DNA from: VFZS01 sp964353255
GTDB lineage: Bacteria > Acidobacteriota > Terriglobia > Bryobacterales > Bryobacteraceae
Length of the DNA: 35,214 bases
Direction: 5' to 3'
Assembly: GCA_964353255.1 (NCBI GenBank)
Contig: CAYGVJ010000051.1
Coordinates: 1-35,214 of the forward strand
Shown here: in pieces, positions 7,002 to 16,500 of the stretch
Position numbering within the stretch: the stretch's first letter is position 1
Layout: every line of letters begins with the position of its first letter
Made by a program: the position numbers and the translations under genes
Notes under the pieces: generated by a model
What the model saw: only the letters and a program-made list of their open reading frames with translations
The model's database searches: none
Told to the model about the DNA's origin: nothing

Positions 7002-7830
7002 CGCGGTCCCCCTTTCGGCTCCCAAGCAAGCCGCCAAATACCTTTCGTAGAGCTGCGCGAAGCCGGGCGCGCCGCACGGCCGTGGCGTATCCCGCCCCTT
7101 CGACGAGCACCACGGTGATGTTGTCGCGGCCGCCGGCCCGGTTGGCGGCGGCCACCAGCTCGCGGGCCGCCCGCCGCGGATCGCCGGCGCGCCGCTCGAT
7201 GATTCCGAGTATCTCCGAGGAGGCGACCAGGTCGCTCAGCCCGTCAGTCGAAAGCAGCAACGCGCTGGTTGGCTCGAACGGCGCCTCCAACAGCTCAATG
7301 AAGCCGTCGTCTTCGGGAGCATGAGGCTCGCTGCCCACGTCCCGGTAGACCTCGTTGCGCCGCGGGTGCTGCATGGCCTCGCGCTCGCTGAGCTGGCCGC
7401 CGTCTTCCAACTCGCCCACCGGAGAATGATCGTGGGTAATCTTCTCGATCCGGCCGGGGCGCAGCTTGTACAGCCGGCTGTCTCCGACGTGGCCGATAGT
7501 GGCGCGCCCGCCCTCGACCACCGCCGCGGTAAGCACGCAGGCCATTCCTTTCCACTCCGGGCGGCTCTCGGCCAACTGATAGATCTCGTTGTTGGCCAGC
7601 GTGATGGCCTCGCGGATGCGCTCGGCCGGGATGCCCGTGTTGCGCTCCAGCCGCGCCTGTAGCACTTCCCGCGCTGTCTGGGCCGCCTGCTCGCCCGCAG
7701 CCTCGCCGCCCACGCCGTCGATCACTGCGAAAACGCCGCGCTGCGGGTCGCAATGGAAGCGGTCCTCGTTGTTCTCCCGGCGGCGGCCGGGATCAGTGAC
7801 TGCGGCACACTTCAGAGTTGGAGCGGCCAT
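6985..7830 (-). CDS. PP2C-family protein phosphatase (PstP-like)
   Basis: 281 residues from the ATG at 7830. PPM-family motifs occur in order: DPGRRRENNED near residue 13, DGVGG at 38-42, GHVGDSRLY, a central acidic region, STDGLSD and GRDNITVVLVE. The metal-binding aspartates are present, so it should be an active Mn/Mg-dependent Ser/Thr phosphatase. A short basic tail follows the domain, and there is no transmembrane helix, unlike mycobacterial PstP. The AGGA ten bases before 7830 supports this start. An upstream ATG at 7866 (GAGG five bases before it) would add 12 residues and sits at the edge of an intergenic inverted repeat, so it is less likely. It is the likely antagonist of the kinase at 27026-28336 in the same cluster and is translationally coupled to the SEDS-PBP2 gene. 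Confidence 0.92.
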   Translation of the reverse strand: MAAPTLKCAAVTDPGRRRENNEDRFHCDPQRGVFAVIDGVGGEAAGEQAAQTAREVLQARLERNTGIPAERIREAITLANNEIYQLAESRPEWKGMACVLTAAVVEGGRATIGHVGDSRLYKLRPGRIEKITHDHSPVGELEDGGQLSEREAMQHPRRNEVYRDVGSEPHAPEDDGFIELLEAPFEPTSALLLSTDGLSDLVASSEILGIIERRAGDPRRAARELVAAANRAGGRDNITVVLVEGAGYATAVRRARLRAALRKVFGGLLGSRKGDRDGGDA

Positions 7831-7890
7831 GCCGCTACCGTCCTGCTTCGCAAATACCCGGACCATGCTGCCTCGTGGGACAGGCCTTCA

Positions 7891-8023
7891 GAGGGTGCTG
7901 AAGAAGTCCTACTTCAAGGCCCGAGGACGACAAGCTAAAGCATGTCCCACAAAGCCATCTCAAGCGTTTACGCGCCCAGGTAGGACATGCTTCAGCTTGT
8001 CCAAGGCCTTCTTCAGCACCCTC
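7891..8023. repeat. Large imperfect inverted repeat inside the cluster
   Basis: Outer arms at 7891-7906 and 8008-8023 are perfect 16-base complements. Inner arms at 7929-7950 and 7980-8001 match over 22 bases with two mismatches. The transcript could fold into a long hairpin with side loops. It occupies most of the gap between the PP2C gene and the 31-residue membrane peptide. It could attenuate transcription or stabilise mRNA ends, or be a dispersed REP-like element; the sequence does not decide. There is no T-tract typical of an intrinsic terminator. Confidence 0.8.
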
Positions 8024-8079
8024 CTTCAGCCTGTCGGCCGCACCAGTTCCCGCTGTCAACGAACTTGCGAAGCAGGACA

Positions 8080-8175
8080 CTACCGGTCCTCCCACAGGTT
8101 CGAGAACACCAGCAGCGCCACCACCGTCAGCGCCAGCAGGAGAAAGGGATAGCGGAGCCACCACAGCAGCGTCAT
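8080..8175 (-). CDS. Small single-pass membrane peptide, 31 residues
   Basis: A 31-codon frame whose ATG (8173-8175) overlaps the stop of the FHA gene as ATGA, a classic coupling arrangement. The product starts MTLLWW, has one long hydrophobic stretch (about residues 3-26, rich in L, V, A, F) and ends with a charged tail (NLWEDR). No family is recognised. It could be a regulatory or anchoring microprotein for the adjacent phosphatase, FHA or SEDS-PBP2 proteins. Evidence is limited to the overlap and the membrane-like composition; codon usage alone cannot decide at this length. Confidence 0.5.
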   Translation of the reverse strand: MTLLWWLRYPFLLLALTVVALLVFSNLWEDR

Positions 8176-9017
8176 GGCGGGGTCACCACCTCGAAATCCA
8201 GAGTCAAGACCTCGGCCAGCACGATGCGTGAATGGTCCGGCAGCGGCACTTCGATGTTTCGGTCGTGCTTCTCGTCGCCGGTGGTCTCGATGCTCGACGG
8301 GACCGGCTCCCCGTTCACCGTGGCGCCGAACTGGCTGACGTCTTTGATGAAAAACTCGCCCGTGGCCGGCTCGCGCCGTATGCGGACGTGCTCGCGGGAG
8401 ACGTCGGGCTTGGTGTAGAGGCGCAGGTCCACCCAATGGGCCGCGCCGCCGCGCCCGATGACAATCGAGTTCTTCTTGACCAGGCAGGTCTGCGGGCCGC
8501 GGTCATCCTCGTAATGGATCTGGGCGTAGACCGGCTCGACGGGCTGCGGCGCGGTCCCAGGCTCGAAGCTCTGGCTGGCAACCTTCTGGTCACCGGAGCG
8601 GGTGGCGACGCGCTTGGTCATCATGCCGGCGCCGAGTTCCGGCTTGGGCGGAAGGGCCAGCTCGGAGTGGATCAGGATCTCGCCGGGCTGGAGCTCCTCG
8701 TCCACGTCCTCGTGGAAGTAGAGTTGCCAGCCGCCCTGGACGCATTCCACCTTGGGCGCGGGCTTGCGCAGCCAGGGGAGTTTTTCCACCAGGCGTCCCA
8801 GGCCCGTGGGGGTGTTCAGTCGCCGGAGTTCTTCATCCAGCGCCCGCTCGGCCTCTTCCACGATGCGCGGGAAGACGCCGCGCAGCCGCTCGAAGTCCTT
8901 CCCGTGCAGGTAGACGTGATAGACGGCCGGCGCCAGGGTCGAGTACTGGAGCGGTTCCAGGCCCTCACGCATGTTACGAAGGGTTTCGGCGATGATGTCT
9001 CGTGCAGATGCTTGCAC
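8172..9017 (-). CDS. FHA domain protein with DUF3662-like N-terminus (second)
   Basis: 281 residues if started at the GTG at 9017, which lies 20 bp after the stop of the GTPase gene. The frame stays open far upstream, but that part overlaps the GTPase gene in another frame and has no protein-like composition. The start is uncertain because no strong ribosome binding site is visible. Residues ~1-140 resemble a DUF3662-type domain (EPLQYSTLAP, YHVYLHGKDFERLRGVF, DVDEELQPGEI). Residues ~165-281 form an FHA domain with GRG at 188-190, SREH at 207-210 and NGE at 235-237, all positions needed for phosphothreonine binding. It is therefore a second phosphopeptide reader with the same architecture as the protein at 3005-3778 but divergent sequence. 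It sits between a membrane GTPase and the phosphatase/SEDS-PBP2 pair. Confidence 0.85.
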   Translation of the reverse strand: MQASARDIIAETLRNMREGLEPLQYSTLAPAVYHVYLHGKDFERLRGVFPRIVEEAERALDEELRRLNTPTGLGRLVEKLPWLRKPAPKVECVQGGWQLYFHEDVDEELQPGEILIHSELALPPKPELGAGMMTKRVATRSGDQKVASQSFEPGTAPQPVEPVYAQIHYEDDRGPQTCLVKKNSIVIGRGGAAHWVDLRLYTKPDVSREHVRIRREPATGEFFIKDVSQFGATVNGEPVPSSIETTGDEKHDRNIEVPLPDHSRIVLAEVLTLDFEVVTPP

Positions 9018-9037
9018 GAATGCATTGTACCGAGTTT

Positions 9038-10627
9038 CTAGTCTTCGGTTGAGCGAGGCCGCACGGCGCAGTCCAGGACCCACAGGAAGGGATCGAGCAC
9101 CCCGGCAGGCGCGAAGGGACGGCTGTCGCCGACCCGCGGCATACGGCCCAAGGCCGAGCAGGCGAAGTACCGCACGTTGGAGAAGTTCAGCTCCAAAGCC
9201 CGCAGGCTGGGCCCGCCGCCCAGCTTGTCGATGGCCCCGCGGCAGCGGGCACTGAGCGCCGCGCCCGCCCCTCGCCCGTCGCCGGGCAGCAGGTCGGCCA
9301 GGTAAGCATGCTGCTCGATCGGCAGCGCGTCGGCCTTGGTCAGCACCATCGCCAGGGGCACCCGGCATTTTTCGCCCGGACGCACCTTGAGGTACTGGTT
9401 GACGGCGTTGATCAGGTTCCCGGTGACGGTCAGCAGCGGGGTCTCAGAGGCCTTCAGGTCCTGGCCCATGCGGCGGCCTTCCTCCGACAGCGCGGGCAGC
9501 GAGAACGGATCCACCACCAGCAGGATGCCCTTCAGGTGACCGATGGCGTGCATCTGCCCCAGATCGCGCATCGAGCCGAAAACCTCGCCGGGGTTGTCGA
9601 ACATGTAGAGCAAGGAGCGCAGCCCCTTGGGATAGCGCTGACCCTTGGGCACCCGCACCGCCAGCCCCCAAGCTTCGGAGATGCCGCCCAGCGTCTTGGG
9701 CGGAGGCTGCCCGCGTACCAGCGCGCCTTCCAGGCCGGCATACCTACCCTTCTGCTCGTCGGAGCTCAGGGCCACCGAGCCGCGCAGCGCCCCGAAGTGC
9801 TCCCGCAGCAGGCGAATGGCCTGCACCAGCCACACGGTTTTGCCGGTGAAAGGTCCGCCCACCAAAGCGATGGGCCACTCCGCCAGCTCGCCCCAGTCCG
9901 TGTGCGTGATGGCGCGCTGGCAGCCGCCGCACAGTCGCGGCAGCTTGTTGCGGCCCAGGATGTCCATGGTGGGCAGCTCGATCTCCTCCTGGTCGCTGTG
10001 CCGGCAGGTGTGATGCAGCAGGCCGTAGAAGCCGGGATGCAGGTCATGGTAGGCGGTGCCGCATTTGCAGATGTAGATGGGCAGCCCGGTGTAGGAGCAG
10101 TCACCGTGGGGGCAGCGGTAGCTGATGCGGCGATACAGCAGCCACAGCCACTGCGCCACGCGCAGCGGAACGAACACCAGGCAGGACAGGGCAGTGAGCG
10201 CGAACAGGATCAGAAAGTACCCCGAGAACACGCCCGTGGCGACCGCCAGCGCAGCCAGGGCCAGCGCCAGGACCACCCCGGCCGCCGCGGCCCCCGAAAC
10301 CAGCCGCGCCAGGAAATGCACCAGCGCTTTCCAGCCCCACAGCAGGACCACCGCGTAGAGGATGATCACCAGGAAGACGCCCAGCATGCTGGCCGAGAAC
10401 CCGCGCCCATGCGCGTTCTCGTAGCGGACGTAAGCCACGGCCATGCCGACCGCGGAGACTACGATCAGGATGCGCAGCAGCAGCTCGATGGCCACCGCGC
10501 CCGCCCCCTCCCAAAACCACTCCCAGACACCTCGGCACAGCGCCCCCAGCCGCGAGAGGAAGCGGCGGACCCGGGTGGCGTAGTCCACATACGCCCGCTC
10601 GAAGACGTACATGCGCCGTCGCGCCAT
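9038..10627 (-). CDS. Membrane-anchored zinc-ribbon GTPase, DO-GTPase2-like
   Basis: 529 residues. Four or so transmembrane helices occur between 43 and 160. A cysteine-rich zinc-ribbon-like region follows (C172, C177, C187, C189, C208, C233, C236). The GTPase domain then begins with Walker A GGPFTGKT (257-264), a DNPG at 344-347 in place of the usual DxxG, and LTKAD (429-433), the guanine-specificity motif of NKxD type. This order matches the family named DO-GTPase2 (double-GTPase 2) in comparative-genomic work on NTP-dependent bacterial conflict systems; the assignment is from pattern memory. Start: ATG at 10627 with a strong GGAGGT site about eight bases upstream. It follows the GAP1-like gene by 58 bp. 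A paralog lies at 32056-33555. Likely role: a membrane-tethered switch GTPase. Confidence 0.78.
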   Translation of the reverse strand: MARRRMYVFERAYVDYATRVRRFLSRLGALCRGVWEWFWEGAGAVAIELLLRILIVVSAVGMAVAYVRYENAHGRGFSASMLGVFLVIILYAVVLLWGWKALVHFLARLVSGAAAAGVVLALALAALAVATGVFSGYFLILFALTALSCLVFVPLRVAQWLWLLYRRISYRCPHGDCSYTGLPIYICKCGTAYHDLHPGFYGLLHHTCRHSDQEEIELPTMDILGRNKLPRLCGGCQRAITHTDWGELAEWPIALVGGPFTGKTVWLVQAIRLLREHFGALRGSVALSSDEQKGRYAGLEGALVRGQPPPKTLGGISEAWGLAVRVPKGQRYPKGLRSLLYMFDNPGEVFGSMRDLGQMHAIGHLKGILLVVDPFSLPALSEEGRRMGQDLKASETPLLTVTGNLINAVNQYLKVRPGEKCRVPLAMVLTKADALPIEQHAYLADLLPGDGRGAGAALSARCRGAIDKLGGGPSLRALELNFSNVRYFACSALGRMPRVGDSRPFAPAGVLDPFLWVLDCAVRPRSTED

Positions 10628-10685
10628 AGCTGCTTACCTCCTCGCCGTAAAGACCATCTCGGGTGGTGGCTCTTTCACTTGGCCC

Positions 10686-13550
10686 TCACCTGTCGCCGGA
10701 CCTGGGCGGCTCGCCGGAGCCGCCCCGCGCTCTCTTCAGCCATCCCCAGGCCTTCTCGACGATACCGGGCTCGGAGCCGCCCTCGACGGCTCCTTCCGCA
10801 GCGGCGCGGGGCTTCGCGGCCGCCTTGGGCGCGGGCCAACCCAGATCCCGGTACAGATCTTCCAGGCGGAACGCATAGCCAACGTCGCGGCGGGAGAAAC
10901 GGTGTTCGAGATGCTCTCTCAAGAGCTTCCTGGTCTCGCGGTCGAAGCGCTCCAGAATAGCCTTCAGGACCCCGCTCCAGTCCCTGGCGCTCCTGGAGCC
11001 CTCCAGGGCCCCGCGGGCGAAGGCGGTGGCCAGGATCACCGCGCTGACGGGGTCGCGGCCTTCGAGCAATTCTTCGATCGCATCCGCGGCATCTTCGGCC
11101 GTACGCTTACCCGCGGATTCGAGCACCGCGAGCAGCCCGCCGGCCTCCTCCGGCGCCGAGAGGCCCACACAGTCCAGCGTGTGGACGCACCACTTCAGTG
11201 CCTTCTGTTTCTCTTCCGGCTCCAGTTCGCGAACGTTTCGCCACTCCGGGCGCGTGTGCGGGAACTCCAGGATCGACCAAGTGTCGCGGCCGGAGGCCTC
11301 CTCAACCTCGCGCATGAAGCGCATCAGACCCAGGCGGGCGGCGGCCAAGCGGGACAGGCCGCCGGGAATATGGGGCAGCCGCTGGCGCCACTTGTCCGAG
11401 AGGGGTCGCAGGGGCAGCGCCAAGGCGAGGGCATCGTAGAGGGCGATCGCGCCGGGTTCGGTGGCCGACCGGTCCTGTGGGTCGGGCAGCAGCCGCTCGG
11501 CCAGGGGGAACTCCCCTTCAGGGGTGCGCATGCCGGGTAGCCGCCGGGCGACTTCGGCCCTGGCGGTGTCCGTTAGCTTGCCGCGCGTCTTGAGCAAGGG
11601 CGCCCAGTTGGACCTGAACTTGTCCGCGCTCTCCTTTTCCTCCCAGGGGAGGAGCTCCTCGATCATCTCGCGGCAGAGGATGTGGGTGACGCCCTCGTCG
11701 GCCAGCTTACGGCGCACCTCGTGCTGCCGGCCTTCCAGCCCGTCCGACTCCTCACGGTAGGCCTGAAACAACGTCGAGGGGCCGCCCACCTGCTGTTCGG
11801 CCATCTCGGCCAACCGGCCCAGGACTTCCGCGGTGCGTTGCGGCGGATCCTTGAACCGCGCCCGGGCGATACGGACCAACTCGGCGGCCACTTTGGTCGG
11901 ATCCGAGCAGCGGGGCGAGGCGCGGGCGACCTTGTCCAGCCCGGCGATGAATTGCGCCTCCGCCAGCCCGCCAGCCTCCAGCAGCTTCAGGTTGAGGTAG
12001 GCGTTGCCGTCCGGACCCTCTTCGGGCGTCAGGATGGCTTCCAGCTTTCTGGCAAGCGGCCTGGTCTGGGCCGTCCACTCGCCCGCCAACAGCGGCTTGA
12101 CCACCGAGTTGCCGCAGGTGGCCCAGACTTCCGGGAGGCGCGCCGCCTCCCGAGCCGCCGAGAAGCAGGCCACCAGCAACCACTCCAGCGGCGGGCCTGT
12201 CTCGGGGGCCTTCTGAGCGGCGGCGACACCGGCCAGCAGCAGGTCGGTCAGGGCGGCGCGATCGGGAGCCGGTGCGGGAGCCAGGGTGGCTTCGGGCGTG
12301 TCGAGCACTTGCTTGAGTGCCGCCAGCAAGACCGCTTCCCGCGCCTGTCCGAAAGCCTTGAGCAGTGCCCCGGCCGTGCGCGCCCTGCTCTCTTTGATCG
12401 CGCTGAAGGCCAGATCTCGCACCTCAGGGATAGCCTCCGCCGTGCCTACCGAGAGCAGTGCCTCGGCCGCCGCTAGCAATTCTTGAGGGTCCAAGCTCGG
12501 GTCAAGCACGCCGACCGCAGGGATCAGCTTGTCCCAAGCGTCAATGTCGCGGCCCGCCTCCAGGCGCTGGGTGAGCATATGATGCTCGGCCAGCCGTGCC
12601 AGCCTGCCATCCCGAAGGCAGGACGCGGCGAAGTTGGCGTAGCGGCGCGCCGGGATGTTGTCGCTGTGCTTGTGGTCCACGAGGTTGAACAGCGCGAACT
12701 TGGCCTGGTACTCGTGCGGCAGCAAACGCAGCGAAATGCCCTCGCCGCCGTAAAAAGCGGCCAGGTGATGGGGCGCATTCATGCCGGTCGGCCGCTCGCC
12801 GGTGGGGCCGGGCGGCAGCCAGTCGCGCTTACTCTCGTAGGTGGAGAATGTAGTGCGGCAGCGAGCCGCAGGGGGCAGAAGTTCCAGCAGAACCTCGATT
12901 AGTGAGCCGCCCGGGCGCCACTCGGGCAGGCACACCAGCATCGGGCGGGTGGCGGGGCTGGCGGTGCACAGGGCCGAGAGCATGGCTTCGAGCTGGTCGT
13001 CGTAGGGCGCATTGAGCAGGATGCGCTGGTTCGGCGCGCCCGCCGCGGCGGTTCCGACGCCCGAGTCCGGCAGAGCCGGCAGGGAGGGCTGGTCACTGGT
13101 GTCGCGACTCTCAAACAGGCCGGCGCGCGCCAGGGCCAGCGGGTTCCACCGGACCGCTTCCAGGGTCCCCGGCGCGAAAACCAGCGAGTGGGCAAAGAAA
13201 TTGCCGGTGCGGTTGTCATGCGTCCAACCCGCGTAACAGACGCGGGTCAGCGCGAAGCGCTCCTCCGACAACTGGTCGTAGCTCCAGATGACGGGGAACT
13301 CGCGTAAAACCTCGCTGGGAAAGGCCACGTAGCCGGCGCCCTGCTGCCGCCAGTCGTCCTCGCGCGCCCGCGCGGCGCGCGGGGCGTCCGCATAGACCGC
13401 CTCACCGTAACGTTCCGAGATCCGCTTGAGCTTCAGGCGTTCCTCCGGCGTGAGGCCGGGGGAACAGGCTTTGATCTGGTAGCCCGCCGCGGTGGGGTCG
13501 AAGCCGCGCCCCGCGGGGCAGTCGGTGACGGTCATCTGCTCGATAGCCAT
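10686..13550 (-). CDS. GTPase-associated protein 1 (GAP1)-like
   Basis: 954 residues from the ATG at 13550. The frame is open further upstream, but that part overlaps the preceding GTPase gene. The N-terminal ~200 residues carry TVTDCPAGRGFDPTAAGYQI, ACSPGLTPEER and the strongly conserved-looking YAGWTHDNRTGNFFAHSLVF. This is the pattern I associate with GAP1 N-terminal domains, proteins encoded next to DO-GTPases. The remaining ~700 residues are alpha-helical, without transmembrane segments or recognisable catalytic motifs, and look like a scaffold of helical repeats. It lies directly between a DO-GTPase1-like and a DO-GTPase2-like gene, the expected context. The name does not mean GTPase-activating protein; its biochemical role is unknown. 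Confidence 0.72.
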   Translation of the reverse strand: MAIEQMTVTDCPAGRGFDPTAAGYQIKACSPGLTPEERLKLKRISERYGEAVYADAPRAARAREDDWRQQGAGYVAFPSEVLREFPVIWSYDQLSEERFALTRVCYAGWTHDNRTGNFFAHSLVFAPGTLEAVRWNPLALARAGLFESRDTSDQPSLPALPDSGVGTAAAGAPNQRILLNAPYDDQLEAMLSALCTASPATRPMLVCLPEWRPGGSLIEVLLELLPPAARCRTTFSTYESKRDWLPPGPTGERPTGMNAPHHLAAFYGGEGISLRLLPHEYQAKFALFNLVDHKHSDNIPARRYANFAASCLRDGRLARLAEHHMLTQRLEAGRDIDAWDKLIPAVGVLDPSLDPQELLAAAEALLSVGTAEAIPEVRDLAFSAIKESRARTAGALLKAFGQAREAVLLAALKQVLDTPEATLAPAPAPDRAALTDLLLAGVAAAQKAPETGPPLEWLLVACFSAAREAARLPEVWATCGNSVVKPLLAGEWTAQTRPLARKLEAILTPEEGPDGNAYLNLKLLEAGGLAEAQFIAGLDKVARASPRCSDPTKVAAELVRIARARFKDPPQRTAEVLGRLAEMAEQQVGGPSTLFQAYREESDGLEGRQHEVRRKLADEGVTHILCREMIEELLPWEEKESADKFRSNWAPLLKTRGKLTDTARAEVARRLPGMRTPEGEFPLAERLLPDPQDRSATEPGAIALYDALALALPLRPLSDKWRQRLPHIPGGLSRLAAARLGLMRFMREVEEASGRDTWSILEFPHTRPEWRNVRELEPEEKQKALKWCVHTLDCVGLSAPEEAGGLLAVLESAGKRTAEDAADAIEELLEGRDPVSAVILATAFARGALEGSRSARDWSGVLKAILERFDRETRKLLREHLEHRFSRRDVGYAFRLEDLYRDLGWPAPKAAAKPRAAAEGAVEGGSEPGIVEKAWGWLKRARGGSGEPPRSGDR

Positions 13551-13552
13551 AA

Positions 13553-16500
13553 CTAGAGTTCTCCTTTGCGGACGGGGATGACCCCCAGCTCCGCCAGCAA
13601 CCACAGCAGCGGGTCCTCCACCCGCCAGGGCGACACGAACGGGTACTGGGCGGTGCGCAGGTTGACGCCGCAGCCCGTGGCCGAAACCCCGAAAAAGGCG
13701 AAACGGCTGAAGTGGGCGGTGACCACGTTGTAAGCCGCCCGGCTCCACAGCGAGACGTACTCGCTCATCATGCCGGCCATGTCGTCGTGTAGTTCGCGGT
13801 CGAACGACTCGACGTGCCAGGCCTCATCGCACCACTGACGGTTAGGCTCGATCAGGCCCAGGTCACGCAGCACGTCGCACTTGGTCAGCACCACGGCCAC
13901 CGGTATCGTGAGCCGGCCGCTGCGATCCAGGGCATTGGCCTGGCGCAGCTCGCTCATGACGTTGTTGATCACCCGGTCCGGTTGGGCATCCGGCAAGGTC
14001 TCAGGCAGCTTGACCGAGGCGGGCACCTTGCCGCGCACCGCATCCACCTGCAACGGATCAATCAGGAACATTACTCCAGAAGCCTTCTGGAGATAGCGCA
14101 CCATGTGCCGCACGGCGGTGGGATCCTGGAGGTTCTCCCCAGCCGTGTCGTAGAAGGCCAAAGTCACCGAGCGGTTGCGTTCCTCGCCGAATCGCTTGCC
14201 ATTGACGGTGAGCTCGTAGATGAGAGGCGCGGGTGTGCCTACGGTGACGGGCACCTCCATCTTCCGGACAAACTGAGTCTTGAAAAACTCTTCCTCGTAG
14301 CGCCGCTGTCCTTCGTCGCTGACCGAGAGGAATGCGGCGTCCAGGCCGGAGCACACCCGAGTCTGGAGCTGTTCGACCAACGAACAGATGTAGCTGCTCT
14401 TGCCCGCACGCTTCCCCCCGATCACCCCGATGACCAGGTTGCTTTGGTTGCCCGCGGTGTGGGGCAACCCGTCGCTGTGGCCACAGAGGGGGCACAGCTT
14501 CCGGGTCAGCCGCTGTCCCTTGGCATTGGTGGGGTAGGGCAAGGGCTGCCGCAAGGCCCGGTGCAGCAAAGTGTAGCTGGTGCGCACCGGGGCGCTTCCC
14601 TGGTAATCCGTGAACAGCATCTGCTCGACTGGGAACTGCTCCAGGCAACGCGGGCAGACCACTGTCTTGGGCACGCCCGGCTTGTAGCCTTCCAGCGGCT
14701 TGAGCGCGGTCTCCCGCCAGGGCCGGCCGTCGGAGGCGATGGGAACCGACGTGTCAGGGTGGATGATGCAGACGTTGTAAGTCTGGGCCGGCTCCCGCAC
14801 CATCAGTTTGTAGAAGAAGCGCTGCCAGCGCTGCTTGCGTATAGGCGCCAGCGAAACCCAGGCTTCATGATGGCCCGCCAGTTGTCCGGGCTGGGGCGAC
14901 CAGGAAAACAAGGTCACCCCGGCGGCTGGGTTCCGCGGCACCTCGGTCTGGCTGGCCACCAGAACCATGCCGGCGAAATCGTCGAAGGCTTGGTCCACCC
15001 GCCATTTCAGCCGGGTTTCCTCACCGTTGGGACCTTTGTCGCTGATGAGGCGATAGCGCATCATCATCGGCGGCGCCACCAGAATGTCGGCGCGGCATCC
15101 GCGGCTCGTCCCCGGCGCAAACCACTGCCCGGAGGCGCAGGTGGCCTGCGTGTAGACCACGTAATAGAAGCGCCCGCAGGCCCCCGGCATCTGGTCCACA
15201 ATGCGCTCCGCCGCGTCCTCGTATTCACGCCGCGTGCAGCTCGTCAGGGTGGCCTTCGAGTCGCCGGGCCCCTCCGGCCAGCCATCACTGCGGCGCGCAA
15301 TTCTGACCGAGGTGACTTCCTTCTGCTCCGGCCACCTCCAGCGCAACGCGACGCCGTCCCGCACGGGCAGCAGCGTCAATTCGGTGACGTCCGGGACCAC
15401 CGCGGCCAGCCCCACACCTCCGGCCACGGCGTGGGCGCCGGCGACCGTGAAGGTGGCATAGTACGGCCTCTCGATCACCGGCTGGGTGTCCACCGCCTGG
15501 CCGGCGCCGGCAGCGATGCGCTCGCCGAGAGCATCCATCTCCGTAGTGCTCAGATGCTGCCCCGGTGCCAGCCCGGGTTTCTGGCCGGAGCGCAGCACCA
15601 CTACCTGTCCGTAATCAGGCGGAGTCCACCGGCAGACCACCTGCTGGCCCGCCACCATGACTATGAAGTCCCGAACCGGCTCGGGCAGCTTCACCGGGAC
15701 GGCGGAGATCCGCACGCCCGGCGTTACGGCTTCGGTGCTCCCGTCCGGCCGGTAGACGCAGCAGACCAGGTAATGGAAGCGCCGGTCATGGGGCAGACTC
15801 TCGTCCTTGGCGTTTTGCGGCCCGGTCAGCTTCACTTCCACGCCATCGCGATGGTCGGTCGGGGGATTGGCGCTGCGCCGCACCATGACGCGCTCGGCGC
15901 CGGGCGGCGTCTTCCACTCCAACTCCACGGTGCTCTCAGTGGTGAGGGCCTTGAGATCCGTCACCTCGGCCAGAATGTCCACCGGAGCGGCCGCCGTTCC
16001 CTGACGGCTGTGAAGATCGCCGGCCAGCGTGAAAACACTGTAGCTGTAACGGTGGCCGGGCAGAACGTCCGCGTCCACGTAGCCGGTTTGGGGGGAGGTC
16101 TGCACTGCGGCGCCTTCGTCGGGTTTGGAGGCGGGAGCGCTGCCTTCGCGCCGCACGAGCTGGTAGTGGACCGCGCCAGTCGTCTGAGCGCCCGGCCAGC
16201 TTAACACTACCTGGTTCTTGCCCTTGTCAAACTTGAACAGGGCCGAGAGCGACGGCGGGGGCGGGGGAGCCTTGGGAACAGACACCTGCACGTGCACGCC
16301 GCTGGTCCAGAGGCCCGCGCCGAACTCGGCCACGATCAGGTAGTGGCAGGTGACTCCTTCGCTCACGTCCGCATCGGTCATCGAGCTGATGGCCCCGCGT
16401 CGCGCCTGCATCGTCTCCGCATCGGCGGGTTGCGGGCCAGCGCTGCCCAGCCGCACCGCGGGGGCCGCTCCCGCCTTCTTGAACACCAGCACGGAGACGC

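Noticed and set aside
5373..7118. 581-codon plus-strand frame
   Set aside because: Antisense to the SEDS-PBP2 gene, which has all its catalytic motifs; shadow.
9018..9368. N-terminal extension of the FHA protein
   Set aside because: The extension overlaps the GTPase gene in another frame and is low-complexity A/G/R-rich; the GTG at 9017 was preferred although its ribosome binding site is weak.
13814..16204. 796-codon plus-strand frame
   Set aside because: Antisense to the FN3-GTPase gene; no motif, shadow composition.
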